From: Streptomyces sp. CB01201
GTDB lineage: Bacteria; Actinomycetota; Actinomycetes; Streptomycetales; Streptomycetaceae
Reading direction: 5' to 3'
DNA: 64,000 bases
Assembly: GCF_002803085.1 (NCBI RefSeq)
Contig: NZ_NNBJ01000009.1
Location: forward strand, 1 to 64,000
The notes under the pieces are model-generated. The model was not told where the DNA came from, did no database searches, and saw only the letters and a list, made by a program, of their open reading frames with translations. The translations under genes were made by a program, and so were the position numbers. Below, piece after piece: positions 34,578 through 43,776 of this stretch. Within the stretch, counting starts at the first letter, position 1. Each line of letters begins with the position of its first letter.

Positions 34578-35663
34578 TCAGGTCCGGGGGCGGCGTACGA
34601 CGAGGACAGCGGCGGTGTCGTCATCCAGGCCGTGATCGCTGTAGGCGGTGAGGTCGGCGACAAGACGGGCCGTGATGTCACGGTCGGGTGCTGAGCTCCA
34701 GGCCGTGAGGCGTTCGGCGAGGGGGTAGAACTCCCCCAGTCGGTCGCGGGTCTCGCTGACTCCATCGGTATACATCAAGATCCGGTCACCGGCCTGGAAG
34801 GCGACTTCCTCGACGACATGGTCGTGGTCCAGTTCGACGGGCAGATGGACGGGCGGCGAGGGATCGCGGAAGGTGAGATACACAGCCTGCCCATCCGCGC
34901 CTTGGCGGACCGGCGGCGGGTGTCCACAGCTGAGCAGCCGCATGAGTGGCTGATCGTCGGGAATCTCCGCCAGGAGCACGGTGGCGAAGCGGTCAGCGTC
35001 CACGATCCCGGCCCGGGAGGCGTGGTGACGCATACTTGCTTCCAACTTCCGGGCCACGCCCGGCAGGTCGTCTTCCCCGTAGGCGCTCTCACGGAACGAA
35101 CCGAGCAACACCGCCGCGCTCTCCACGGCGCCCAGGCCCTTCCCCTGGACGTCGCCGATCATCATCCGCACGCCGCCGGGCACCCGCAGCGCCTTGTAGA
35201 AGTCCCCGCCGAGGTGAGCGCCGGCCACTGAGGTCTCGTACAGCAGGTACAGGTCCACCGCCCCCAGATGTTCCGGCAGCGGGTGCTGCAAGGCCCGCTG
35301 GGCCACGTCGGCAACGACTGTGGCCTGCCGCAGCTGCTGCTCACGACGCTGGCGTACCGCACTGCACCACGCAGCGACTCCACTGATGATCATCACTAGG
35401 ACGGCGCCGCTCACACCACGGGACAGCACATCGCCCCATGCGGCCTCGCACAGCACGAGGGCCATCGCCGCGGCGACGCCGAAGCCCAGCGTGGGCCATA
35501 CCCCCCAGGAGACGGCGGCCAAGGTAGGTACGACGTACAGCAAGGCGTCGTAGCGCTGGACCCTGGGGGTAATCAGGTCGACGACGACAGCGCAAGCAAT
35601 CAGTAGGACGGGCAGGAGACGCACGAGACGGTAGCGCTGGTTGCCTGTATCAGGACAGTTCAC
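34578..35663 (-). CDS. Membrane-bound PP2C (SpoIIE-type) phosphatase
   Basis: The 361-aa product has four or so N-terminal helices (residues 14-105, a MASE-like sensor part), a short coiled linker, and a PP2C domain from about 130: GAHLGGDFYKALRVPGGVRMMIGDVQGKGLGAVESAAVLLGSFR, RFATVLLAEIPD, RILMYTDGVSETRD and the final LDDDTAAVLVVRR. It belongs to the partner-switching group and could act on the adjacent STAS protein. It converges on the STAS gene, with the structured segment between them. The start ATG at 35663 opens the first helix. Confidence 0.88.
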   Translation of the reverse strand: MNCPDTGNQRYRLVRLLPVLLIACAVVVDLITPRVQRYDALLYVVPTLAAVSWGVWPTLGFGVAAAMALVLCEAAWGDVLSRGVSGAVLVMIISGVAAWCSAVRQRREQQLRQATVVADVAQRALQHPLPEHLGAVDLYLLYETSVAGAHLGGDFYKALRVPGGVRMMIGDVQGKGLGAVESAAVLLGSFRESAYGEDDLPGVARKLEASMRHHASRAGIVDADRFATVLLAEIPDDQPLMRLLSCGHPPPVRQGADGQAVYLTFRDPSPPVHLPVELDHDHVVEEVAFQAGDRILMYTDGVSETRDRLGEFYPLAERLTAWSSAPDRDITARLVADLTAYSDHGLDDDTAAVLVVRRPRT

Positions 35664-36357
35664 CCGCCCATCCTGGTGCTGCCGTGCTCAAGACGAGGTG
35701 CCCGCGCGGGCGACACGCTGAACACGCTCTTGACGGTCGACCGCGAGAGCGCCGGGGGCATCCGCTGCCCAGCAGCGACCACTCGTGCGCACCGGCCGGA
35801 TCTGACCTCCTCGAAACATCCCCGCACTCATCCCGGCACACCAAATGGCTCACTTCTTCCGCAGACAGTGATGCCCCGACCCCTGGGCGGGAGTTGCCGA
35901 AACCACAGCAGCGCAGAGGAAGAGTCCGTACTCGCGACCTGCCGGGTCGGCCCCCTGGGGGTGCTTGGCTCCTCCCAGTCTCTTTCGCGGCGCGCGGGGA
36001 CATCGGCATGTTTGCTGATCACTGGCGAGTCGTTAGCGAGGCGGAGAAGTTCACGTCCGACCCCGACATCGTCCCTCGACGCAGCAGGCGGCCCTCTCTG
36101 AGAGGGGTACCGCAGCGGACCGCGCAGGACGGCTTGACCTTGCCCGTGCCACCCCCCTCTGTGCACAGGGGGGTGGCAGGGACCGCCGGGGACGGATCGC
36201 TCCGGGTCAAGGGCGGGACCATCGTGGCGCATGTGATGGGCTGGGGCGACGCGCTCCTGGCCGCCTGACATCTCAGCGCCTTGGGAGCCCGGCTGTCAGC
36301 CGCCGTGTTCGTACCGGCTTGCAGATGTACTGGATCCCGGTTGGTGGGCCGGCGGGG
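35664..36357. other. Gap without a recognisable gene
   Basis: I see no supported gene. A plus trace ending VKGGTIVAHVMGWGDALLAA (near 36200-36268) might be the tail of a lost gene. The evidence is weak. Confidence 0.4.
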
Positions 36358-37467
36358 TCAGTGCGTCTCCGGTGCGCCGAGGACAGTCTCCTGAGTAATG
36401 AAGTCGATCAACGCCGGAATGCCTCCCTCTTCCACGATGTGGCGCTGTTGGTCGGCGCCTGTGCCCTCGCGCAGGAGGCGGTGCACGAGGGGTTCGACGT
36501 GTCGCATGTCGCCGTGCTCCTCCAGGGCCGGGGTGACGTGTTCGACGAGCCGGCACAGCACGTCACCCGCGGCATGGGGACGGCCGCCCGGGTCCAGGAG
36601 GGTGGAGGTGAGGCCGTGGCGGGCCGCGTGCCACATGCTGGCCTGCAAAACCTCTGGGCGGCAGGTCGGTTCGGGGACGTCGTCCTTGTGTTCGCGCAGT
36701 GCGGTGGCTGCCAGGGCTCGCACGATCCCGGCGAGCATGGCCGCGTCGTCGACCCTGAGTTGGACGTCCATGCAGCGCACTTCCACCGTGGGGTAGTGCT
36801 CGGACAGGCGTGCCTGCCAGTACAGCTGGCCCGTGTCGCCGATGACGGTGGATGCCACCAGTGCGTCGAGGCTCTCTTCGTAGTCGGCGAGGCCGTCGAA
36901 GCGCGGCGGCGGGCCGCAGACGGGCCAGCGGGTGAAAGCAAGGGTGCGCCAGCTCGCGAACAGCGTGTCCTGGCCCTTCCAGAAGGGGGAGTTCGCCGAC
37001 ATCGCCAGCAGCGTGGGCAGCCACACCCGGATGCGGTTCAGGACCGCGACGCCCGTTTCCCGGTCCGGCATCCCGACATGCACATGCATCCCGTTGACCA
37101 GGAGTTCCTCCGCGATGCGGCCGCCCTGGTCGTGCAACCGCACGTAGCGGCGCCCGCTGGTGACCGGTACCTGCCCCTCGCCCATGACGGGAGCGGACGC
37201 GGTCGCGGCCAGCCGGCAGCCCGAGGCCTCGGCTGCCTCACTCAGCGCGTGGCGCAGCCGCAGCAGATGCCCGGCCACCTCGGTCAGCTCCTGGCACACC
37301 GGCGTGGCGATCTCCACCTGGGCCTGCAGAAGCTCGGGCTGTACCTCGTCCTCGCCCGCGACATCGTCAAGACCCGCGGCGCGGCGCACCTGTTCCGACC
37401 GGGCAACCGGGTGTCCGGTCTCCGGGTCCAGCAGCAGGTACTCCTCTTCAACCCCAACAGTGATCAC
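36358..37467 (-). CDS. YbdK-type carboxylate-amine ligase
   Basis: The 369-aa product belongs to the GCS2/YbdK glutamate-cysteine ligase-like family: VGVEEEYLLLDPETGHPV at the start, NGMHVHVGMPDRETGVAVLNRIR in the centre, then YPTVEVRCMDVQLRVDDAAML. The ATP- and Mg-binding Glu residues of EEEY and EVR are present. These enzymes couple an amine to gamma-carboxylates using ATP. The substrate of this group is usually undefined. The GTG at 37467 gives the family's normal length. The open frame to 37692 overlaps an IS remnant and is not likely coding. Confidence 0.86.
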   Translation of the reverse strand: MITVGVEEEYLLLDPETGHPVARSEQVRRAAGLDDVAGEDEVQPELLQAQVEIATPVCQELTEVAGHLLRLRHALSEAAEASGCRLAATASAPVMGEGQVPVTSGRRYVRLHDQGGRIAEELLVNGMHVHVGMPDRETGVAVLNRIRVWLPTLLAMSANSPFWKGQDTLFASWRTLAFTRWPVCGPPPRFDGLADYEESLDALVASTVIGDTGQLYWQARLSEHYPTVEVRCMDVQLRVDDAAMLAGIVRALAATALREHKDDVPEPTCRPEVLQASMWHAARHGLTSTLLDPGGRPHAAGDVLCRLVEHVTPALEEHGDMRHVEPLVHRLLREGTGADQQRHIVEEGGIPALIDFITQETVLGAPETH

Positions 37468-37572
37468 AGGGAGTGGGTACCCGGTCCAGGGCCTTCGTAC
37501 CAGCAAAAAGGCAGATCCGATGACACCCCCGGTGGCGGGAGCGGTTCGAGGGGGCGGGAGTTGTGACCGGCC

Positions 37573-37735
37573 TCGCGAAGCAGGACCTCGTCGGCCTCGA
37601 ACAACTCCGAGGACGCACACCAGGCGGTGTCGTCGCCCGCGCCATGCAGCGCATCCTCGCGCTGACCACCGCGATCCGGCATCAACGACCACCGGACAGC
37701 CCGTTCTGCGCTCACTGACCGCCTACGACCACTGA
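37573..37735 (+). pseudogene. IS982-type transposase, C-terminal remnant (copy 1)
   Basis: One plus frame gives KQDLVGLEQLRGRTPGGVVA and MQRILALTTAIRH. A second frame then gives TTGQPVLRSLTAYDH and a stop. Joined, this is the conserved C-terminus of an IS982-type transposase (TLKGQLDLERHGGR...RILALTAAIWHN...GQPVLRSLTAYDH). One frameshift separates the two parts, and the rest of the gene is absent. A second copy lies in opposite orientation at 38752-39000. Confidence 0.72.
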
Positions 37736-37800
37736 TCCCTCGGGACCGGTCACCAACCCGTGCTATTTTTGTGAGCAAGCGTTCAACTATGGAGGTCGGG

Positions 37801-38412
37801 ATGGGGCGCAGGCAGCTCTGGGATCAGGACGAGGTGCTGGCCTCGGCCATGCGGCTGTTCCGCCACAGGGGGTACGCCGGCGCCTCGCTGCGGGACATCG
37901 AGGAGGCCACCGGACTGCACCCGGGGAGCCTGTACCGGACCTTCCAGAGCAAGGACGGCCTGTTCCGCGCCGCCCTGGATGCCTACAACGAGCGGGTGGT
38001 GCAGGGGCGGGTCCGGGTCCACCTGATGGAGCTGGCAGACCCCCTGGCCGGCATTCGCTCGTTCTTCACCTCGACGATCGAGACCGGCGCGGAGCCCGAC
38101 CCGGGCTGCCTGCTCACCAACACCGCCGTCGAGTCCTTCACCCTCCCCCAGGCCGCCGTCGGCGTGCACCACGGCCTGGCAGTGATCGAAGGCGGTTTCG
38201 CCGACGCACTGACCCGCGCCCGGCACCGCGGCGACACGCCGCCGGACCTCGATGTCGGGGCCACGGCCGCCCACCTGCTCGCGCTCTACCAGGGCCTGCT
38301 GGTGCTCGTCCGGGCCGGCCTGCCCCGCACCACACTGCACAGCGTCACCGACGGCGCGATGGCGTCGATCGGCTCCCTGAGGACTCCACGAAAGCAGGAC
38401 GACCATGAGTGA
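37801..38412 (+). CDS. TetR-family regulator of a SnoaL-type gene
   Basis: The 203-aa product has the TetR domain at residues 6-53 (LWDQDEVLASAMRLFRHRGYAGASLRDIEEATGLHPGSLYRTFQSKDGLFRAALDAY). The C-terminal domain (TETIETGAEPDPGCLLTNTAVE-like region) is shared with the AcuR/YxaF group. GGAGGTCGGG sets the ATG at 37801 over earlier in-frame starts. TGAGCAAGCGTTCA in the promoter (37772-37785) is a near-palindrome and a possible operator. The stop overlaps the SnoaL-type gene by 8 nt, so the two form one operon. Confidence 0.88.
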   Translation: MGRRQLWDQDEVLASAMRLFRHRGYAGASLRDIEEATGLHPGSLYRTFQSKDGLFRAALDAYNERVVQGRVRVHLMELADPLAGIRSFFTSTIETGAEPDPGCLLTNTAVESFTLPQAAVGVHHGLAVIEGGFADALTRARHRGDTPPDLDVGATAAHLLALYQGLLVLVRAGLPRTTLHSVTDGAMASIGSLRTPRKQDDHE

Positions 38413-38755
38413 CACCCAGCGGCTTTGGAACGACTACGCCGCCTGCTGGTCGGCCGACCCCGCCGACCGGCTCGCCGCCCTCGGCGCGGTCGCGGTGGAC
38501 GAGGTCACCTACCGCGACCCCGGGACCGAGGTCGCCAGCCTGACCGAACTCGCCGCCTACATGGCCGGCTTCGCCGAAGCCTTCCCCGGCCACCGGTTCC
38601 GCATTGACGAGGTGCTGGAGCACCACGACCGCTCCCTCGCCCGCTGGACCCAGCTCGGCGGGCAGGGCGAGACCGCGTCGACCGGCATCAGCACCGCCCG
38701 CCACCACGAGGACGGGAGCCTCGCCGACATCACCGGCTTCTTCCTCCCGGCCTAG
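38405..38755 (+). CDS. SnoaL/NTF2-fold small protein
   Basis: The 116-aa product shows the SnoaL-like pattern: LWNDYAACWSADPADRLAALGAVAVDEVTYRDPGTEV, then AEAFPGHRFRIDEVLEHHDRSLARWTQLGG and DGSLADITGFFLPA. NTF2-fold proteins bind small hydrophobic ligands and some are cyclases or isomerases. The substrate is unknown. The start overlaps the tetR gene by 8 nt, so expression is coupled. Its stop overlaps the stop of an inverted IS982-type remnant. Confidence 0.85.
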   Translation: MSDTQRLWNDYAACWSADPADRLAALGAVAVDEVTYRDPGTEVASLTELAAYMAGFAEAFPGHRFRIDEVLEHHDRSLARWTQLGGQGETASTGISTARHHEDGSLADITGFFLPA

Positions 38756-39000
38756 CCGATTGATTTCGGGATCGGTTTTCGTAGGCGGTGAGTGATCGCA
38801 GGGCCGGCCGGCCCTGCGATCTTGTGTTTGTGCCGGATCGCTACGGTCAGTGCGAGGATGCGTTGCAGCATCCCGGACGGTCACGCCGCTCGGGATGCGT
38901 CCGCCGTGGCGTTCGAGGTCGAGCTGACTCTTGAGTGTCTGGCTCGCCGACTCGATCAGCTACCGGAGCCACTTGAACAGGTACGATCCGGCCCTCAGGG
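38752..39000 (-). pseudogene. IS982-type transposase, C-terminal remnant (copy 2)
   Basis: Minus-strand frames read FKWLR, stop, LIESASQTLKSQLDLERHGGRIPSGVTVR and then, one frame over, LQRILALTVAIRHKHKIAGP before a TAG. This is the same transposase C-terminus as copy 1 at 37573-37735, with an in-frame stop and a frameshift. The two copies point towards each other around the tetR-snoaL pair. Confidence 0.7.
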
Positions 39001-39231
39001 CCTCGCCCTTGCGGGCGGCGGCTGTGACCGAGCTCCTCGCCTGGCGGTATTCGCCAACTGGAACGCTCACCCCTGAACCGATCTTGAGCCATCTGGGCGT
39101 CCCATCACCCATGCTCCGGCGCAGACGCCTGGCTACATCCCGTGCCTCACGTCAGAGGTCTTGTGCCGCGCCCTGGAGCTTCAACGCCGATGGCAGGCTG
39201 TTGAACGCGTCCACGGGGCTCCGGGCGGCGG

Positions 39232-39492
39232 TCAGCCTGTTCTGGATGTCTCTGTCGAGGGGGCATCGGCACCACCGCACTGGTTCAGGGGGCTGCCGAT
39301 CGGCAGCCCAAGGAGGTTGCCGCCGCCTGCTCCGGTACCGCGAGTGGTGCTGCCCGACGCCTGAGCACCGGTGTGCAGATTGGCGCAGTCGGTCCCGAAA
39401 GCCGGGGAGATGAAGTCACCTACACCGCCGGCGACAGCGGAATCAGCGGCGAGGACGCTACCTGCCACGGCGGTAGCGATCAGAGTGGGCCG
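39232..39492 (-). pseudogene. Small exported protein lacking its start
   Basis: The minus frame reads TLIATAVAGSVLAADSAVAG, GVGDFISPAFGTDCANLHTG and GLPIGSPLNQCGGAD, like a family of short Cys-containing secreted Streptomyces proteins. Upstream, the frame meets a stop before any ATG or GTG other than the internal GTG at 39468, which would remove half the signal peptide. It is probably truncated. The function of the family is unknown. Confidence 0.5.
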
Positions 39493-40316
39493 AGGACCCG
39501 CCCGTCGATTCCGCGGAGCGGATGTTCAGATGCTGCGACGTCGAGCATGCCCGTGGCTGGCTGGGCGGCACCGTGCTGATCACCACTACCCGTACGGAGC
39601 ATTGCCCGGTCTGGGGCTGGCATCGATAACGTGCCCTGCACATAACGGCATTGCCACGAAGCGGGCTCGTCGGTGATGGCCGCGGCGATGCGGCCGCGCT
39701 CACGCCAGCCGGCCGCATCGCCGTCGTCGGCCGGCCCCGAAGCGGTCGGGCAGGCAGGTTCAACTCCGCGGCTCGCTCGTGGAGGTAGGGCGTGTCGCCG
39801 GAGTAGTGGAAGAGGCACACCACATCCGCGCCGGCGGACGAGCGCGGGACGTGGAGGGCGCGGCGCGAGAACGGTGAGGGCTGCACGAGGGGCGGGCCCA
39901 GGGAGCCCGCCGTGGCGCGGGAAGGCGCCACGGCGGGTGGAGGCGCGGGACCGGTTCCAAGAGCCCCGCACTGAGGATTCGCGGCCCGGGACCGTTTGGA
40001 TGGGTGCGCCTTGCGGCCGGTTTCGAAGCCGAGACGGAAAGCGCCTCCGCCCCCTCTTCTTTGGGACAGGTCATTCCGCCCGGCGGGCGTCAGCCCAGGG
40101 CAGACGGTCGGGGACGGGCCAGTCGATGCGCACCTCGCCGCCAATACCGCCCGCCTCGCCCGGCAGCTCAAGCCCATCCCCTACCCGGCCTCCTCCTGAC
40201 CAGCCCAACCAGGTTCTGTCTCCCATCTCTTGAGTGGGAGACAGAACCGATACCTGAGCAGTCCGGCACCGGTCAGGCTGGCCCGAACCTCTCCGGCGGA
40301 GGCCCTGGCAGACGCG
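39493..40316. other. Gap without a recognisable gene
   Basis: About 0.8 kb of broken frames and one strong hairpin (39906-39937). A minus trace DVVCLFHYSGDTPYLHERAA (near 39760-39830) looks coding but is not identified. Confidence 0.4.
39906..39937. terminator. Strong hairpin
   Basis: CCCGCCGTGGCGC (39906-39918) pairs perfectly with GCGCCACGGCGGG (39925-39937) with a 6-nt loop. It is far from a known stop codon and may be the terminator of a decayed gene. Confidence 0.55.
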
Positions 40317-41078
40317 TCAGGGCCTCCATGGACGGAGCATGCCCTTCATCGCGTCCGTCATGGCGGACTGCAGCAGCGGGCCGTAGGTGATCCTGCTGAC
40401 GCCGAGACGGCGGAAGCGCTCCAGATCGTGCTTGACGGGGTGCGCGGTGGAGTTCACGGGAACCCCCACGGCCCCGATGACCGCCTTGAGCAGGTCGTCA
40501 TCGTCCTGGATACGCACCGGGTAGACGCTGTCGGCGCCTGCCTGTTCCATGGCTCGCATCCGCTCGATCGCCTCGTCGAGAACACCTGCGGAGTCTTTCG
40601 CGTGCAAGAACAGGTCGGTGCGCCCATTGACCCAGATGGGGACCCCCGCGTCGTCGGCCGCCGCACGCAGGCCGGCGATGTATTCAGCGTGCTCCTGGCT
40701 ACTGCGCACCCGGCCGCCCTGCGAGTGGACGGTGTCCTCGACGTTCAGGCCCACACCGCCGACCTCGACCAGTCCGGCGATGAGGTCTGCGGGCTCCTGG
40801 CCGTAGCCGGCCTCCAGATCCACCGATACCGGAACATCGACGGCCGCGATGATCGGTCTGACGGCGGCGAGTACCTCCTCGAACGTCTGTCCTTCATGGT
40901 CGTCGGCTCCTCGGGAGTCGGCGAGCGGATGGCTGCCGACCGTCAGCGCGGAGAACCCGGCGTCCGCGGCCGTCCGCGCCGACCAGACGTCCCAGACGGT
41001 CGGCAGCACGAGGGGCTGATGCTCGGCATGCAGTTGCTTCAGGCGCTGAGCGCGCTCAACGGTGGTGCGAAAGTTCAT
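40317..41078 (-). CDS. PEP mutase/isocitrate lyase-family enzyme
   Basis: The 253-aa product is a TIM-barrel enzyme of the isocitrate lyase/phosphoenolpyruvate mutase superfamily: LPTVWDVWSARTAADAGFSALTVGSHPLADSRGADDHEG, PVSVDLEAGYG (Mg-binding Asp/Glu), GVGLNVEDTVH and GVPIWVNGRTDLFL. Members cleave or rearrange 2-oxoacids (for example oxaloacetate decarboxylase, 2-methylisocitrate lyase, carboxyphosphonoenolpyruvate mutase). The substrate here is not defined. The open frame reaches 41543, but the family begins at the ATG at 41078. It is monocistronic. Confidence 0.87.
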   Translation of the reverse strand: MNFRTTVERAQRLKQLHAEHQPLVLPTVWDVWSARTAADAGFSALTVGSHPLADSRGADDHEGQTFEEVLAAVRPIIAAVDVPVSVDLEAGYGQEPADLIAGLVEVGGVGLNVEDTVHSQGGRVRSSQEHAEYIAGLRAAADDAGVPIWVNGRTDLFLHAKDSAGVLDEAIERMRAMEQAGADSVYPVRIQDDDDLLKAVIGAVGVPVNSTAHPVKHDLERFRRLGVSRITYGPLLQSAMTDAMKGMLRPWRP

Positions 41079-41714
41079 GCCGGGAAGGTACCCGTGTATC
41101 GCCAGGTTCCACGCCGATTCGTGAGTCCTCCCGGGGTGGATCTGCCTGTGCTTGTTGGACACGTACCCCACCTCATGCGTTACGCGCGTGTCCACCGCGC
41201 CAACAACGGTCGCAGACAGGGACGGGTGCGGTGATGGCGTTCGTGCCGCCCTGAGGGGTGTAGCGGACGGTGCACGGGTCGAAGCCTGTGGCGCTGAGGG
41301 TGGCACGCGCCGCAGTGATGTCGGTGGGATCGAGGGCGGGCGTGCGGAAGAGGACGAGCCGCCACGGCGACCGGAGTCGGTGACCGCGGCCCAGCGGCAG
41401 TCGGTGTCGAGGCCGACGACCGATGTAGTCGGCGGTGTCGGCGTGGAGCCAGGGCGAGCCGGCACCGAGGAGCTCACATGGAGGCGAGAGTTGCTTGCGT
41501 CTGGGGCCGCCGCGGACCCGCATGGCGGCTCCGAACCCCTCATACTTGAACGCGTTCAAATAGATGCGCCATGATGGCTGCGAGCGGAGCGGCCAGCCCT
41601 GAGCACTGGTGCCGGGCGCCCCCGTCATGCCCTGCCGCGCCCTGCCGAGCCGTCCCGAACCGGGCGGCTGGTGCCGGGTGGCGGCAGAACTCTCGCGCTT
41701 TTGAGGAGCTGACC
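41079..41714. other. Gap with a possible gene remnant
   Basis: A minus trace reading ADYIGRRPRHRLPLGRGH and VLFRTPALDPTDITAARATL (41180-41440) looks partly coding. I do not recognise it and no intact gene fits. Confidence 0.35.
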
Positions 41715-42494
41715 GTGCGCCACCTGCTGCAGCGTCACCCGATACCGATCCGCACCCACTTCGCGCACTCGCTCGTCCTTACCTACGCCCTGCCGCCTGA
41801 GCAGCTCGCGCCGCTGGTCCCTCCTGGGCTCGCCCTGGACACGTACACCGCCCCCGACGGCACCGAACACGGCTTCGTCGCGGCCGCCGTGGTGGACGCG
41901 CGCGGCCTGCGCCCGGCCGGACTGCCTGCCCGGATCGGCGCCGACCTCGTCCTGACCGGCTACCGAGTGTTCACGCGGTTCCCCACTCCGGGTGGCCGAA
42001 CCATGCGCGGCCTACGAATCCTGCGCAGCGACACCGGCCACCGGTTGATGGTCGCGGGCGGCAACCTGCTGTCCCGGTATCACTACCGGCTCGCCCGGAT
42101 CGGCAGCCGGGCCGTCGGCGAGACCCTGGAGTTCAAGGTGGTCAGCGCCGACGGCCGGGCCGACCTGCACGTCCGCGCGAACCTGGCCGGCCCGCCCGCG
42201 CCACTACCGCCAGGCAGCCCGTTCGCCGATGCCCGGGCCGCGCGCCGGTTCGCCGGACCGCTGCCCTACACCTTCGAGTACGAGCCGCAGACCCGCTCGA
42301 TGATCGTCGTCAAGGCCGTTCGCCCGCACTGGGAGCCGAAGCCGGTCGCGGTCGAAGTGCCCCATCTGACGTTCTTCGACCACGGCCCGCTGGCCGGCAC
42401 CCGGCCCGTGCTCGCCAACGCCTTTCACGTGTCCGATCTCGACTACGGCTGGGAGCCGGGTAGCCGCCGTGCCCTGGACGGGAGCACGCGGTGA
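41715..42494 (+). CDS. DUF2071 (acetoacetate-decarboxylase-fold) protein
   Basis: The 259-aa product starts VRHLLQRHPIPIRTHFAHSLVLTYALPPEQLAPLVPPGLALDTY and continues with FVAAAVVDARGLRP, the pattern of the DUF2071/YqjF-like proteins related to acetoacetate decarboxylase. The reaction is unknown. GAGGAG before the GTG at 41715 decides the start within a longer open frame. It is the first gene of a three-gene operon with 4-nt GTGA overlaps (methyltransferase, then membrane protein). Confidence 0.82.
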   Translation: MRHLLQRHPIPIRTHFAHSLVLTYALPPEQLAPLVPPGLALDTYTAPDGTEHGFVAAAVVDARGLRPAGLPARIGADLVLTGYRVFTRFPTPGGRTMRGLRILRSDTGHRLMVAGGNLLSRYHYRLARIGSRAVGETLEFKVVSADGRADLHVRANLAGPPAPLPPGSPFADARAARRFAGPLPYTFEYEPQTRSMIVVKAVRPHWEPKPVAVEVPHLTFFDHGPLAGTRPVLANAFHVSDLDYGWEPGSRRALDGSTR

Positions 42495-43315
42495 TCCCGG
42501 TCCGGTCGACGGGGCCGCGGCCAGCCCGCGTTGTCCCGAAGCCCGCGCCCACGGCGCCTCCGCCCCCGCCGCACCGCCCGTCCGGGGTGCGCGAGGTGAT
42601 GCGCTACAACTGGCCGCTGTACGCGGGCGGCGCACTCGCCGCGGCCGGTGGCTGGGCACTGGCCCGACGGCTGCCCCGCCCGGCCGCCCGACTCGCCCGG
42701 GCCGGTGCGGTCGCCGCAGGTTGGCTGCTCGCATGCAGCACTGCTGCCACCTGGTACGTCTACGACCTTTCCGGACTGCACGGCTACACATGGCTCGACG
42801 ACCTGCTGCCGGACGGACCCGGCCGCCACCTCGTGGTCTCGGCAGGCCTCGACGAGACGAGCCGGCCCGTTGCCGCGCGCCACCCCCACGCGTCGCAGCT
42901 CATCGCCGACATCTACGACCCAACTCTGATGACAGAGGGTTCGATCCGCCGTGCCCGCCGCCTGGTGCCTCCGGTGGCCGGCACCGTGGCCGCCCGGCCG
43001 GCGGAGCTGCCCGCCCCAACCGCCACGCTGGACACGGTGCTTGTCGTGTTCGCCGCCCACGAGCTGCGCCGGGCGACCGATCGCGCCGCACTGTTCGCCG
43101 AGACGGCCCGAGTGCTCCGGCCGGGCGGCTCGCTCGTCCTGGTCGAGCATCTGCGCGACTGTGCGAACACCGCCGTCTACGGCCCGGGCGCGTGCCACTT
43201 CCTGCCGCGGGGTACCTGGCTCGGCCACGCCGCCGAGGCGGGTCTGCGCCCGGCGGCGGAACGGCGGATCGCCGTCATGGTCACAGCGTTCGCCTTCCGG
43301 AGGCCCGGACCGTGA
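42491..43315 (+). CDS. Membrane-tethered methyltransferase-like protein
   Basis: The 274-aa product has a Pro-rich N-terminus, one or two membrane helices (about residues 41-85: YNWPLYAGGALAAAGGWALA, then VAAGWLLACSTAATWYVY), and a SAM-methyltransferase-like domain (ATLDTVLVVFAAHELRRATDRAALFAETARVLRPGGSLVLVEHLRDCANTAVYG). The glycine-rich SAM motif I is weak. The start is a GTG overlapping the DUF2071 stop. The tight operon suggests a shared, unknown pathway, perhaps a small hydrophobic product. Confidence 0.75.
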   Translation: MIPVRSTGPRPARVVPKPAPTAPPPPPHRPSGVREVMRYNWPLYAGGALAAAGGWALARRLPRPAARLARAGAVAAGWLLACSTAATWYVYDLSGLHGYTWLDDLLPDGPGRHLVVSAGLDETSRPVAARHPHASQLIADIYDPTLMTEGSIRRARRLVPPVAGTVAARPAELPAPTATLDTVLVVFAAHELRRATDRAALFAETARVLRPGGSLVLVEHLRDCANTAVYGPGACHFLPRGTWLGHAAEAGLRPAAERRIAVMVTAFAFRRPGP

Positions 43316-43734
43316 ACCAGCTCTTCGACGTGGAGGTCCAATTGCGGCTCGTCGGGGCCGCGCTGGTGGGCCTCGGCGTGTTCCACGCGGTGCTGCCCCG
43401 GGTGATCGGCTGGCCCGCCGACCTGGCAGGCACCACGCTGCTGACCCGTCAGGTCTCCTACGCCCATGTCTTCTTCATCGGCCTCACTTGTGTGTTGCTC
43501 GGTCTGTTGCCTTGCACCCTGCCCGGTGAGCTCCTCGCGGGCACGCCGCTGGGGACCGCCCTGCTGGTCGGCCAGACCGTCTTCTGGGGTACCCGCTGGC
43601 TCTTCCAGTTCGCCGTCTTCTCGCCCCGTCTCTGGCATGGTGACCCGCTCCGGACCCTGGGCCACCTCGCGTTGTCAATCCTGTGGACGTGGGTGACCGC
43701 GGTGTTCGCTGTCGCCCTGTGGCGGGTGCTATAG
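43312..43734 (+). CDS. Small integral membrane protein of the DUF2071 operon
   Basis: The 140-aa product has four predicted helices (for example RLVGAALVGLGVFHAVLPRVIG, HVFFIGLTCVLLGLLPCTL, ALLVGQTVFWGTRWLFQFAVF, TLGHLALSILWTWVTAVFAVAL). I do not recognise the family. The GTG start overlaps the methyltransferase stop by 4 nt. A hairpin right after the stop ends the operon. Confidence 0.75.
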   Translation: MNQLFDVEVQLRLVGAALVGLGVFHAVLPRVIGWPADLAGTTLLTRQVSYAHVFFIGLTCVLLGLLPCTLPGELLAGTPLGTALLVGQTVFWGTRWLFQFAVFSPRLWHGDPLRTLGHLALSILWTWVTAVFAVALWRVL

Positions 43735-43742
43735 GAACCTGG

Positions 43743-43776
43743 CGAAGGTGCTCAGCCGGCGAGTCGAGCACCTTCG
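43743..43776 (+). terminator. Terminator of the DUF2071 operon
   Basis: CGAAGGTGCTC (43743-43753) pairs perfectly with GAGCACCTTCG (43766-43776), 9 bp after the last stop codon of the operon. Confidence 0.78.
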
